Positions 8,053 through 16,438 of a stretch of DNA of 64,000 nt are shown here, one piece after another. The notes under the pieces were generated by a model that saw only the letters and a program-made list of their open reading frames with translations, had not been told where the DNA came from and did not search any database. Source of the DNA: Lysobacterales bacterium (GTDB lineage Bacteria > Pseudomonadota > Gammaproteobacteria > Xanthomonadales > Marinicellaceae). The DNA is taken from positions 48,166 to 112,165 of the forward strand of contig JALSLV010000048.1 in the NCBI GenBank assembly GCA_026988115.1. The letters run 5' to 3'. The stretch's first letter is position 1; each line of letters starts with the position of its first letter. The translations under genes were made by a program, and so were the position numbers.

Positions 8053-9722
8053 ACTCAAGAATAGACAAAACCCGTAAAATTAAAGCCCCAACCGGCACAA
8101 CACTAAGCTGCAAATCTTGGTTAACCGAAGCTCCGATGCGGATGTTGATGAATAATCTAGATGCACAAGTTGCCGAACGCCCAGAAGAATTGGTGGTTTA
8201 TGGCGGCATAGGACGTGCAGCTCGTAATTGGGAATGTTATGACCAAATTGTTGCAAGTTTAAAGAACCTTGAAGATGATGAAACATTACTGGTGCAATCA
8301 GGCAAACCTGTTGGCGTGTTTAGAACCCATAAAGATGCCCCACGGGTATTAATTGCTAACTCAAATTTGGTTCCACATTGGGCAAATTGGGAACATTTTA
8401 ATGAACTGGATAAAAAAGGTTTGATGATGTACGGGCAAATGACCGCTGGTTCGTGGATTTATATCGGTTCTCAAGGCATCGTGCAAGGCACCTATGAAAC
8501 CTTTGTTGAAGCTGGGCGACAACATTTTGATGGCGATACCAAAGGCAAGTGGATTTTAACCGGCGGACTTGGCGGCATGGGTGGAGCACAACCTCTGGCA
8601 GCAACCATGGCAGGCTACAGCATGATAGCGGTAGAATGCGATGAAACTCGCATAGATTTTCGCCTAAAAACAGGCTATGTGGATAAAAAAGCCTATTCAA
8701 TAGAACAAGCCATGGACATGTTAAACCACGCCTTAAAAAAAGGTCAAGCCATCTCAATTGGCTTACTGGGCAATGCAGCTGATGTATTTGGGCAAATGTA
8801 CGCTGATGGCATTCGACCCGATTTAGTCACCGACCAAACCTCCGCACACGACCCCGTTAATGGCTATTTGCCGCAAGGTTGGAGTGTCGAACAATGGCGA
8901 GAAACCATTAAAACCAATCCCGAAGAAGTGGCAAAACAAGCCCGCAAATCCATGCGTGTGCAAGTGCAAGCCATGCTCGATTTTCACTCACAAGGCATTC
9001 CTACTGTTGATTACGGCAACAATATCCGCCAAGAAGCCTATAACGAAGGCCTAAAAAATGCCTTTGACTTCCCAGGATTTGTGCCAGCTTATGTTCGCCC
9101 ATTATTCTGTCGAGGCATTGGACCCTTTCGTTGGGCAGCCTTATCAGGCGACCCCGAAGACATTTACAAAACCGATGCCAAAGTCAAAGAAATCATTGCC
9201 GATGACCCACATCTGCACAACTGGTTAGACATGGCTCGTGAACGCATCCAATTTCAAGGCTTACCCGCACGTATTTGTTGGGTAGGCTTAGGATTACGCG
9301 ACAAATTAGGCTTGGCATTCAATGAAATGGTACGCAACGGCGAACTATCAGCCCCCGTTGTTATCGGGCGTGACCACCTAGACTCAGGCTCTGTTGCCAG
9401 CCCAAACCGTGAAACCGAAAGCATGGCTGACGGCTCAGATGCCGTATCAGATTGGCCATTACTCAACGCCATGCTCAATGTTGCCAGCGGTGCCACATGG
9501 GTTTCACTGCACCACGGCGGTGGAGTCGGCATGGGCTACTCGCAACACTCAGGCTTGGTAATCGTTTGCGATGGCACCCTCGAGGCTGACGAACGCATTG
9601 CCAGAGTATTGTGGAACGACCCAGCCACAGGTGTCATGCGACATGCCGATGCGGGTTATGAAATTGCTAAGCAATGTGCGAAGGAGAATGAGTTGAATTT
9701 ACCGATGATAAATGGAAAATAA
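8049..9722 (+). CDS. hutU: urocanate hydratase (urocanase)
   Basis: Converts urocanate to 4-imidazolone-5-propionate, second step of histidine degradation, in the cytoplasm with tightly bound NAD+. At 557 aa it matches the family (about 555). Visible motifs include [18 protein letters not shown], the NAD-binding loop [30 protein letters not shown] with the adjacent substrate loop, the catalytic-site stretch [14 protein letters not shown], and [13 protein letters not shown] near the C-terminus. The start overlaps the MarR-like gene by 4 bp. A sampled 60-base line of this gene has 45% GC against 23% for one in lon, hinting at a different codon bias. Confidence 0.97.
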   Translation: MNSRIDKTRKIKAPTGTTLSCKSWLTEAPMRMLMNNLDAQVAERPEELVVYGGIGRAARNWECYDQIVASLKNLEDDETLLVQSGKPVGVFRTHKDAPRVLIANSNLVPHWANWEHFNELDKKGLMMYGQMTAGSWIYIGSQGIVQGTYETFVEAGRQHFDGDTKGKWILTGGLGGMGGAQPLAATMAGYSMIAVECDETRIDFRLKTGYVDKKAYSIEQAMDMLNHALKKGQAISIGLLGNAADVFGQMYADGIRPDLVTDQTSAHDPVNGYLPQGWSVEQWRETIKTNPEEVAKQARKSMRVQVQAMLDFHSQGIPTVDYGNNIRQEAYNEGLKNAFDFPGFVPAYVRPLFCRGIGPFRWAALSGDPEDIYKTDAKVKEIIADDPHLHNWLDMARERIQFQGLPARICWVGLGLRDKLGLAFNEMVRNGELSAPVVIGRDHLDSGSVASPNRETESMADGSDAVSDWPLLNAMLNVASGATWVSLHHGGGVGMGYSQHSGLVIVCDGTLEADERIARVLWNDPATGVMRHADAGYEIAKQCAKENELNLPMINGK

Positions 9723-9737
9723 AGGAAAAAAGCGTAA

Positions 9738-9773
9738 CGCAAAGGGCGCAAAGAAGGCACAAAGTTCGCAAAG
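9738..9773. repeat. short tandem GCAAAG-type repeat
   Basis: Four imperfect units of roughly 10 bases (CGCAAAGGG, CGCAAAGAAGG, CACAAAGTT, CGCAAAG) follow the hutU stop. They match the style of low-complexity intergenic repeats scattered through many bacterial genomes. No function is claimed. Confidence 0.6.
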
Positions 9774-9789
9774 TATAAAATATAAAATG

Positions 9790-9870
9790 TAAGGTGGGCT
9801 TGCCCACCAAATTTGATACTGAGCAATTATCGAGGCAACTGATACACTGCTGGTGGGCAAGCCCAACCTA
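9790..9870. repeat. 81-bp inverted-repeat unit (GGTGGGCTTGCCCACC arms)
   Basis: Arms AAGGTGGGCTTGCCCACCA (9791-9809) and TGGTGGGCAAGCCCAACCT (9851-9869) are near-perfect reverse complements separated by about 42 bases, and each arm is itself palindromic. This is the layout of REP- or MITE-like intergenic elements. RNA from either strand would form a strong cruciform. Confidence 0.65.
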
Positions 9871-9903
9871 CGACAATGAGTAATAAAAAGACTCCTACGG
9901 ATT

Positions 9904-9947
9904 GTTGGCTTTAGCCGACCCTTTTTAGAAAGTTGACTAAAGCCAAC
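9904..9947. repeat. inverted repeat pair with GTTGGCTTTAGCC-type arms
   Basis: GTTGGCTTTAGCCGAC (9904-9919) and GTTGACTAAAGCCAAC (9932-9947) can each fold on themselves and pair with one another. It is a second REP-like unit in the same gap, different in sequence from the GGTGGGC unit. Confidence 0.55.
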
Positions 9948-9991
9948 TACCCGAAAGAGTTATAAAAGAATGGTGAGTTACACCGAAAAAA

Positions 9992-10040
9992 CCTCTGTGT
10001 ATCTCTGTGAAACCTCTGCGAACCTCTGCGAGACTCTGTG
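9992..10040. repeat. CTCTGTG/CTCTGCG tandem repeat
   Basis: Five units of the CTCTGTG or CTCTGCG type recur every 10-12 bases just before hutH. The reverse-complement version (CACAGAG) appears immediately after hutH at 11644-11673, so the gene is bracketed by the same repeat in inverted orientation. Confidence 0.6.
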
Positions 10041-10093
10041 TTCCTTAGCAGAGTTAAACAAAATAAAGAACCAACAGGAAACTGTATAATACT

Positions 10094-11620
10094 ATGAAAA
10101 AAATAAAACTAAACAAACAAGGCTTGAGCCTCAAACAATTAAGATACATCTGGGAAAACCCAATAAACTTTTCATTAGATGATGAGATGATGGTGGGCAT
10201 TAAGGCATCTCGCAAGACCGTTACTGATATTGCTGATTCGGATGAGACGGTTTATGGGGTTAATACGGGTTTTGGCTTGTTGGCAAGTAAAAAAATTGCG
10301 CGGGTTGATTTGGATAAATTGCAACGCAATTTGGTGATTTCTCATGCCACGGGCGTGGGGAATGCCATTGATGAAAATACCACGCGTTTGATTATGACAC
10401 TCAAAGCGGTGAGTTTATCCCAAGGGTTTTCGGGGATTCATCCCAATACCATAAACTTGTTGATTGAGATGATTAATCATGAGATTTATCCGATTATACC
10501 TGAAAAAGGCTCGGTCGGTGCTTCGGGTGATTTGGCTCCGCTTGCTCACATGAGTTTGGTGATGATTGGTTTGGGTAAAGCCAGATATAAGGGCGAAACC
10601 GTTGATGCCAAATTTGCCTTGCACCAAGCAGGTCTGAAAGAGATAAAACTCGGGCCCAAAGAAGGCTTGGCTTTGCTTAATGGCACACAAGTTTCTACGG
10701 CTTTGGCGTTAAAAGGCTTGTTTTTAACCGAAAATTGCTTAACTGCGGCGGTTTTATCGGGTGCTTTGTCGGTGGATGCAGCCAAGGGTTCGCTTTCGCC
10801 CTTTGATCCGCGTATTCATGCGGCTCGTGGTCAGATTGGGCAGATTAAATTAGCTAAGATTTATTGTGGTTTATTACGTGATTCAGAAATTGTAAATTCT
10901 CATGAAGATTGCGATCGTGTGCAAGACCCTTATTGTTTGCGGTGTCAGCCGCAAGTGATGGGAGCGATTTTGGATTCGGTTGAATACACCGCAAGTCGCT
11001 TGTTGATTGAAGCCAATGCAGCAACGGACAATCCTTTGATTTTTTCCGCCGAAGGTGATGTGCTTTCCGGTGGTAATTTTCATGCTGAACCAGTAGGACT
11101 TGTGGCAGATTTTATCGCCATTGGTTTGGCTGATATGGCGAATATGTCCGAACGCCGCATTGCCATGTTGATTGATCCGCATATGTCACGATTACCTGCA
11201 TTCTTGGTACCTGATTCGGGAGTCAATTCTGGCTTTATGATTGCTCATGTGACCGCAGCGGCTTTAGCAAGTGAAAATAAAACCTTGGTCCATCCTGCCA
11301 GTTGCGATACCATTCCAACCTCAGCCAACCAAGAAGACCATGTCTCAATGGCAACCTATGCTGCACGAAAATTAACTGATATTGCTGAAAATACTGCCAC
11401 CATAATTGGTATTGAAATCATGGCAGCTTGCCAAAGTATTGATTTTCATGAACATTTAAAAACATCCCCGAGCTTGTATAAGGTCTACCAACAAGTACGT
11501 AAACAAGTACCGTTTTTAGACAAGGATAGATTAATGACTGATGATTTGCACAATTTACGCAATATGGTTTTAAAAGGTGAACTGAATAAGCATCTTGAAG
11601 GTTTGTGCCCGAGTTTGTAG
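10094..11620 (+). CDS. hutH: histidine ammonia-lyase
   Basis: Deaminates L-histidine to trans-urocanate, first step of histidine utilisation, feeding hutU. The 508-residue length is normal. The MIO-forming Ala-Ser-Gly triad is intact in GSVGASGDLAPLAHM, with YGVNTGFGLLAS before it and VQDPYCLRCQPQVMGA, ATDNPLIFS and GGNFHAEPVG after it. The C-terminal part has DTIPTSANQEDHVSM. YCLRCQ carries Cys where YSLRCQ is common. No hutI or hutG is in the window. It is separated from hutU by 371 bp of repeats, so it probably has its own transcript or a repeat-laden one. Confidence 0.97.
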   Translation: MKKIKLNKQGLSLKQLRYIWENPINFSLDDEMMVGIKASRKTVTDIADSDETVYGVNTGFGLLASKKIARVDLDKLQRNLVISHATGVGNAIDENTTRLIMTLKAVSLSQGFSGIHPNTINLLIEMINHEIYPIIPEKGSVGASGDLAPLAHMSLVMIGLGKARYKGETVDAKFALHQAGLKEIKLGPKEGLALLNGTQVSTALALKGLFLTENCLTAAVLSGALSVDAAKGSLSPFDPRIHAARGQIGQIKLAKIYCGLLRDSEIVNSHEDCDRVQDPYCLRCQPQVMGAILDSVEYTASRLLIEANAATDNPLIFSAEGDVLSGGNFHAEPVGLVADFIAIGLADMANMSERRIAMLIDPHMSRLPAFLVPDSGVNSGFMIAHVTAAALASENKTLVHPASCDTIPTSANQEDHVSMATYAARKLTDIAENTATIIGIEIMAACQSIDFHEHLKTSPSLYKVYQQVRKQVPFLDKDRLMTDDLHNLRNMVLKGELNKHLEGLCPSL

Positions 11621-11640
11621 ACTTCGTTTGAGGATTTTAA

Positions 11641-11715
11641 GGAACACAGAGGTTCACTGAGAATACACAGAGTTACACGGAGTAATTTCCTAGTTCCCAT
11701 GCTCCGCGTGGGAAC
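11641..11715. repeat. CACAGAG repeat plus GTTCCCA hairpin downstream of hutH
   Basis: CACAGAGG, CACTGAGAA, CACAGAG and CACGGAG units are followed by a hairpin, GTTCCCA (11693-11699) with TGGGAAC (11709-11715) around TGCTCCGCG. The hairpin sequence belongs to a type of intergenic repeat I recall from several gammaproteobacteria. It is placed between the convergent genes hutH and DUF1579 and could serve as a bidirectional transcription barrier. Confidence 0.55.
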
Positions 11716-11749
11716 TTATTGAAAATTTTTTTACGTCTCTTTTTGAGGT

Positions 11750-12214
11750 TTATTCAACTCGTGTATATACTGTCTCTACTCCCTTGGCTTCTTCACCTTC
11801 TGGAGTTACATTATAGGCAGTGATAGTAAGGTGATCATCGTCAATGAGCTCATATTCAGTACGCCAACCCCATTGTTCAATTCCCTCACCCACATCGTAT
11901 TTACTAAATACACTAAAACCTTTTTCAGTTGCCTTACCTTTAGATAATAATAGCGCATAGTTCATGTGAAAACTGTCAAACCACGAGATTTCGTAATCTT
12001 TTGATACAGAGTTTTGGACTATTGTTTCTTCACCATGATGTGGTTTCCCCTGTATGGAGCCAGTGTAGTAATGACGAATTAATTGACCATCCAACATGGC
12101 TTTAAATTCACTAGTAACAGTGGATTCATCGGCTAATTTGCCAGGCTCAAACCAAGTTTTGACATCGCCTTGCCATTTGCCAATAAGTTTTTTAAATAAT
12201 GTTGTTTTTGACAT
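11750..12214 (-). CDS. DUF1579-like cytoplasmic protein
   Basis: A 154-residue soluble protein, MSKTTLFKKLIGKWQGDVKTWFEPG, read from ATG at 12214; the longer frame begins with an unlikely Cys/Asn-rich leader. KLIGKWQGDVKTWFEPG, then EFKAMLDGQLIRHYYTGSI, ISWFDSFHMNYAL and GWRTEYELIDDDHLTITAYN form alternating strands like the lipocalin/heme-binding-like barrel assigned to DUF1579 (often named by its opening G-x-W-x-G). Function is unknown. It converges on hutH and is separated from paaH by about 190 bases. Confidence 0.6.
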   Translation of the reverse strand: MSKTTLFKKLIGKWQGDVKTWFEPGKLADESTVTSEFKAMLDGQLIRHYYTGSIQGKPHHGEETIVQNSVSKDYEISWFDSFHMNYALLLSKGKATEKGFSVFSKYDVGEGIEQWGWRTEYELIDDDHLTITAYNVTPEGEEAKGVETVYTRVE

Positions 12215-12372
12215 TTGTATATTCTCCAAAGTGATATTGTAATTAATACAATAATTTTGCATAAAGCCCAATTTATATAATTATTGTAGGTTTAAATTCA
12301 GCAAATAAACTGTTTATCGGATATTTCGATAGCCAATTTTAACTTATTAGACAATCGGCATCTCTTTATATC

Positions 12373-12400
12373 ATCTGCGTTATTCTGCGTTTATCTGCGG
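12373..12400. repeat. ATCTGCG-type tandem repeat
   Basis: ATCTGCGTT, ATTCTGCGTTT and ATCTGCGG follow one another just beyond the paaH stop codon. It is another member of the short CTGCG-type repeats in this region; no gene or function is assigned. Confidence 0.45.
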
Positions 12401-12408
12401 AAAATAAA

Positions 12409-13893
12409 TCAAACCCTCCCGCGTAACCATGGTGATACACGGTATCTATCATCGCCAAACCAGTGGTGTAAATTATCCAAGGTTTCAACAACTCTTGCTA
12501 TGCCTATTTTATGCGCCCATGCTATAAGCCCAATGGGATAGTTGACACCTTTTTGCATGGCTAAATCCACATCATTTTCGTTGCAGACGCCATTTTCTAT
12601 GGCATCGGCGGCTTCATTGATGAGCAAACAGACGGTGCGCATGGCGATTAAGGCAGGTTTATCTTTACCAATAACAACTTGTTTGCCAAGTAATTGAAAA
12701 ACACCGATCACATGATTTTGAGTGGCTTCTGGGCAGTTTTTATCAAAACTGAGGTGAATGATTGGGCAATTTTCATAATCCAACATTAGATCTATTTGTG
12801 CTAGGTGGTTTTGTTGGGTAGTTTTTAGGCGTTCTTTACAGGTTTGACCATTACTTAATTCAATAGCACAATCGTGGATTTGCATAGCTACTCCACCTTG
12901 GTGTTGGGTAACGATAATGTCATCTAGGTTTGAGAGCTGTTTTTTGAATGCGTCAAATAAAGTGCACTCACTATTAAAACTGATGGATTTAGCGGCTTGT
13001 TGTGGGCTTTGATAGTTGACTTGTGGTTTTTCTTCTCCATTGTAGCGATAAAATCCTTGCCCTGTTTTTTTACCCAGTAAATTGGCAGCAACCATTTCTT
13101 CTTGTATCAATGAGGGACGATAACGAGCATCATTGTACATACTAGCAAAAACGGTTTTACTGACCGATAAATTGATGTCGATACCGATTAAATCCATTAG
13201 AGTAAAAGGTCCCATGCGAAATCCTGCAGATGTCATGATGGCATCCATTCCCTCTGGTTTTGCCACTTGCTCTTGCAACATTTTCATGGCTTCACCATAA
13301 AAAGGGCGTGCCACTCTGTTGACGATAAATCCTGGAGATGATTGTGCAAGTACGCCTGTTTTGTTCCAAAACACACACAATTGCAGTCCTAAATCCAAAC
13401 TTTTCTTGGATGAACGCAATCCGGCAACCACTTCGACTAATTTCATCACGGGCGCTGGATTGAAAAAATGCAGTCCTATCATATTTTCTGGTTGTTGCAA
13501 AACAGATGCTATTGATGTTATTGAAATGCTTGAGGTGTTGCTGGCAAATAATGTATTTTCGTTGCATATAAATTGCAGTTGAGTAAATAATTTTTGCTTT
13601 ATTTCTAAGTTTTCAACAATTGCTTCTATAACAAGATCTGAATCAGATAATTTTGGCAAATCAGAAATAATTTCAATATTATCTAATATTTTTTGTCGAA
13701 ATTCTGCTGTAATTTTTCCACGCTGCACACGCGATTCAAGGCGTTTTGACATGGTTTGCTTGGCTTGATTAGCAAAGGCATTGTTAAGGTCATAGACCTT
13801 GACTTGTTGATTACAACTAGCTGCTACTTCAGCAATACCAATGCCCATAGTGCCTGCACCTATTACGGCTATATTTTGTATTTTAGTTAACAT
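12409..13893 (-). CDS. paaH: 3-hydroxyacyl-CoA dehydrogenase, PaaH type
   Basis: NAD-dependent oxidation of 3-hydroxyadipyl-CoA to 3-oxoadipyl-CoA in phenylacetate catabolism. The Rossmann motif GAGTMGIGIAEVAA begins near residue 12. ASNTSSISITSIA and GLHFFNPAPVMKLVEVV carry the catalytic region of the family, followed by PGFIVNRVARPFYGEA and the C-terminal 3HCDH domains, including MQKGVNYPIGLIAWA. The 494 aa length with a second C-terminal domain is the PaaH (PaaC) layout rather than a short-chain enzyme. The ATG overlaps the paaG stop by one base (TAATG at 13891-13895), so the two are translationally coupled. Confidence 0.88.
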   Translation of the reverse strand: MLTKIQNIAVIGAGTMGIGIAEVAASCNQQVKVYDLNNAFANQAKQTMSKRLESRVQRGKITAEFRQKILDNIEIISDLPKLSDSDLVIEAIVENLEIKQKLFTQLQFICNENTLFASNTSSISITSIASVLQQPENMIGLHFFNPAPVMKLVEVVAGLRSSKKSLDLGLQLCVFWNKTGVLAQSSPGFIVNRVARPFYGEAMKMLQEQVAKPEGMDAIMTSAGFRMGPFTLMDLIGIDINLSVSKTVFASMYNDARYRPSLIQEEMVAANLLGKKTGQGFYRYNGEEKPQVNYQSPQQAAKSISFNSECTLFDAFKKQLSNLDDIIVTQHQGGVAMQIHDCAIELSNGQTCKERLKTTQQNHLAQIDLMLDYENCPIIHLSFDKNCPEATQNHVIGVFQLLGKQVVIGKDKPALIAMRTVCLLINEAADAIENGVCNENDVDLAMQKGVNYPIGLIAWAHKIGIARVVETLDNLHHWFGDDRYRVSPWLRGRV

Positions 13894-14684
13894 TACGAAC
13901 CTTTAAAATTAGGCTTTCTTTTTTCAGCAAAAGCTTGCACCCCTTCTTTAAAATCATGGGTTAATCCCATCAGCCTTTGCACATCACGCTCATTGTCTAA
14001 TTGTTCATCATAAGTGTTTGCATAGGATTTTTCTAATAATTCTTTGGTATTGGCGAGAGCCAGAGTTGGACGATTTGCAATAGTTGTGACCAATTTATCT
14101 ACCTCAGATTGAAAATCATCATCAGCTACACTTTTATAAATCATGCCCCACTCTTCTGCCTTTTGTGCAGTGATAGGTTCGGCTAACATAGTCAACGCTT
14201 TAGCGCGTGCCAGTCCGACCAACTTTGGTAATATCCACGAACCATTGCAGTCAGGCACTAAACCCACTTGAGAGAAGGACTGAATAAATTTAGCTGACTC
14301 TGTAGCAATAACAATATCACAGTTTAGGGCAATATTAGCACCCGCTCCTGCTGCCACTCCATTAACTGCACAGACTATAGGCACACGAATGGATTTTAAA
14401 ATACGCAGATTAGTGTTGTAGCCTTTCTCTAGAGTCTCACCCAAATCCATTGATTTATCACCTTTACGTTCGCCTAAATCTTGCCCAGCACAAAAGCCAC
14501 GCCCTGCTCCGGTAATCAAGATACATCGTAAACCATCTTGGCGCGTTAATGATTTTAAAATTGTGTAGAATTCATCGTGCATTGTTTTAGAAAAAGCATT
14601 AAGCTTATCTGGACGATTAAGTTCGACCCGTGCGATATTGTTTTCTATGGAAAAGTTAAAGGTCTGGTAGCTTGGATTTGTCAT
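13893..14684 (-). CDS. paaG: enoyl-CoA hydratase/isomerase, PaaG type
   Basis: A crotonase-fold enzyme of 263 aa. In the phenylacetate pathway PaaG isomerises the ring-1,2-epoxide to an oxepin-CoA. GAGRGFCAGQDLGERKG and CAVNGVAAGAGANIALNCDIV form the oxyanion hole and active site, followed by SFSQVGLVPDCNGSWILPKLVG. GRGFCAGQDL and the C-terminal FKEGVQAFAEKRKPNF fit PaaG better than generic hydratases. The start at 14684 (MTNPSYQTF) is preferred; a ten-residue extension would cut into the divergent paaY promoter region. No paaABCDE genes are nearby. Confidence 0.85.
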   Translation of the reverse strand: MTNPSYQTFNFSIENNIARVELNRPDKLNAFSKTMHDEFYTILKSLTRQDGLRCILITGAGRGFCAGQDLGERKGDKSMDLGETLEKGYNTNLRILKSIRVPIVCAVNGVAAGAGANIALNCDIVIATESAKFIQSFSQVGLVPDCNGSWILPKLVGLARAKALTMLAEPITAQKAEEWGMIYKSVADDDFQSEVDKLVTTIANRPTLALANTKELLEKSYANTYDEQLDNERDVQRLMGLTHDFKEGVQAFAEKRKPNFKGS

Positions 14685-14731
14685 AAGTATTAGATTTGTT
14701 ATTTTCTTGGTCAAACATTATAATACTTGTC

Positions 14732-15316
14732 ATGAAAAATATCTATGAAATTGATGGTGTCAAACCTGTCATACATCCGACAAGCTTTATTCACCCTACA
14801 GCCGTGATAATTGGTTCTGTACAAATCGGTAAAAATTGCTACATCGGCCCCAATGCTTCTCTTCGAGGAGATTTTGGTACCATTATTTTAGAGGATGGTG
14901 TGAACTTTCAAGATATGTGTGTCGCACATGGTTTTCCTAATGGTACAACTTTGCTTAAAGAAAATGCCCATATTTCTCATGGTGCTGTTATTCATGGCTG
15001 TACAATTGGCAAAAACACTATGGTTGGAATTCAGTCAGTTATTATGGATAATGCTGTGATTGGTGATGAATGTATGATTGCGGCTTTGAGTTATATTAGA
15101 CCCAATTTCGTTGCACCCAATCGTTCAATCATTGCGGGCATTCCTGCCGTAATTAAACGCGAAGTTAGCGATAAAGAAATCAACTGGAAATCAGAAGGAA
15201 CCGCATTCTATCAACAATTAGCCGTTCGCAGTTTGGCAACCATGAAAACCTGTGAACCGCTTACGGATAAAAACAAGCAAAAGCCCTTAGCAAAAGGTTC
15301 TTTTCAACCGCTTTAA
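14732..15316 (+). CDS. paaY: PaaY-like gamma-carbonic-anhydrase-family protein
   Basis: A 194-residue left-handed beta-helix protein with hexapeptide repeats (VIIGSVQIGKNCYIGPNASLRGDF, TTLLKENAHISHGAVIHGCTIG, KNTMVGIQSVIMDNAVIG). Zinc-ligand histidines are visible in CVAHG, HISHG and IHGC. In phenylacetate clusters PaaY is a thioesterase that limits toxic intermediates. The start at 14732 (MKNIYEIDGVKPVI) is the usual N-terminus. It is transcribed divergently from paaG with 47 bp between and abuts the nuclease gene end to end. Confidence 0.85.
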   Translation: MKNIYEIDGVKPVIHPTSFIHPTAVIIGSVQIGKNCYIGPNASLRGDFGTIILEDGVNFQDMCVAHGFPNGTTLLKENAHISHGAVIHGCTIGKNTMVGIQSVIMDNAVIGDECMIAALSYIRPNFVAPNRSIIAGIPAVIKREVSDKEINWKSEGTAFYQQLAVRSLATMKTCEPLTDKNKQKPLAKGSFQPL

Positions 15317-16438
15317 TCATTTTTTTGATTCGATGTATTCTGTTAAATGGCTTTTCAAATCCTTAAGTTGTCGATGAGAACAACAAAATAAACCCAAGTC
15401 TTTGGCTCGTTGTTCGGTGTAACGACTTAGCTTTTGGTAACTGACTAACATCGCTTTACCTGAATTACCACCCAATGTTTCTTTTAAGGTGTCCAGACGA
15501 TAAATGGCAGCAGCACCTGGTGTATTGGCATCAGCATGTTTAGTAAATTTTCGGGTTTTGCATTCAATTAAATGCAAGCGATTATGCGCCATGCAAATGA
15601 CATCAATCTCATTTTTGACTTTACCTTGTGCGCGAACAATTTCCATGCCTTTGGCTAAATCACTAATGGCTGGGTTTTCACTGCGCATTTCATAGAGTAG
15701 ACTGAAAACATGGTTTTCCAACCACCCACCGTTAGCATAAAAGCGGCTTTCTTCGTCTTTAAAATAGATAATATTATTGTTAATATGCAAAAGCCCTACG
15801 TCTTCAAATTTGTTAAGAATTGCTTGTAAATGTGGTTTACGTTTATAGTTTCTATCGAGCCTGTATTTCAAAGAGATGTCAGCACGCATGGCAATATGAT
15901 TCATTGCCGCCAAAGATCCACCAAAATTCGCTATATTTTCAATCAACCATTGAGTCAGTGCGCGCCTATCTCTGGGTTCTTGATGGGTTTGTCCTTTACT
16001 GAGCACTTGTGATGAAGTGAATTTGATGTATTCATGGATTTTTAACTGTGTTTCTAATGTTTGCGAAGGATTTGCACTTGGATGTAACCAATGCAATTGA
16101 TTGGTAAATTTATCCACCACAAAAGCATCCTTATTTTTTGAGGTTAAATATTCCAATGAGACCAATACCATCATGCGGTAACCAGAAGATGCGTTAAAAA
16201 TCAGATCATGCTGTGTATTGTCTTTTAAAACATGTTTTAAAATGTTGCGAATTTGAGCTGGGTCAAAGGAGACCATTTGACTGGTGCATTTAATTCCTCG
16301 ATTAACTAGCACAGATTTAATGCCTTCAACATCGTGTTCTTTGCGGTGCAACAAAATAACTTTATCGCACTTTAAATGCAAGGCAGCACTGGCTATTCCA
16401 GCATTTTTTCTATCATAGATGGCAAGATGCACGTTCAT
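15317..16438 (-). CDS. CARF-domain PD-(D/E)xK nuclease, Card1/VC1899-like (DUF1887)
   Basis: A 373-residue protein in three parts: a Rossmann-like CARF domain (about 1-150), a winged helix (about 160-230) and a PD-(D/E)xK nuclease at the C-terminus. Nuclease residues visible are E241 in GGWLENHVF, D279 in NEIDV and E292-x-K294 in LIECKTR. The CARF ligand motif reads NASSGYRMM (residues 82-90) instead of the common T-G-G-T-K type. Card1/Can2 relatives cut DNA or RNA when bound by cyclic tetra-adenylate, but VC1899-type members occur away from CRISPR loci, as here. The ATG overlaps the proC stop (ATGA), so it is cotranscribed with proC. Confidence 0.85.
   Translation of the reverse strand: MNVHLAIYDRKNAGIASAALHLKCDKVILLHRKEHDVEGIKSVLVNRGIKCTSQMVSFDPAQIRNILKHVLKDNTQHDLIFNASSGYRMMVLVSLEYLTSKNKDAFVVDKFTNQLHWLHPSANPSQTLETQLKIHEYIKFTSSQVLSKGQTHQEPRDRRALTQWLIENIANFGGSLAAMNHIAMRADISLKYRLDRNYKRKPHLQAILNKFEDVGLLHINNNIIYFKDEESRFYANGGWLENHVFSLLYEMRSENPAISDLAKGMEIVRAQGKVKNEIDVICMAHNRLHLIECKTRKFTKHADANTPGAAAIYRLDTLKETLGGNSGKAMLVSYQKLSRYTEQRAKDLGLFCCSHRQLKDLKSHLTEYIESKK

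Larger units (their letters stand above)
9723..10093. other. repeat-rich intergenic region between hutU and hutH
   Basis: No open frame is supported in these 371 bases. Four kinds of repeat follow one another: GCAAAG-type tandem units (9738-9773), a pair of inverted GGTGGGC palindromes (9790-9870), a GTTGGCTTTAGCCGAC-type pair (9904-9947) and CTCTGTG/CTCTGCG tandem units (9992-10040). TATAAT at 10085-10090 lies only four bases before the hutH ATG, so it is unlikely to be that gene's own -10 box; AGGA is about 13 bases upstream of the ATG. Confidence 0.7.
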
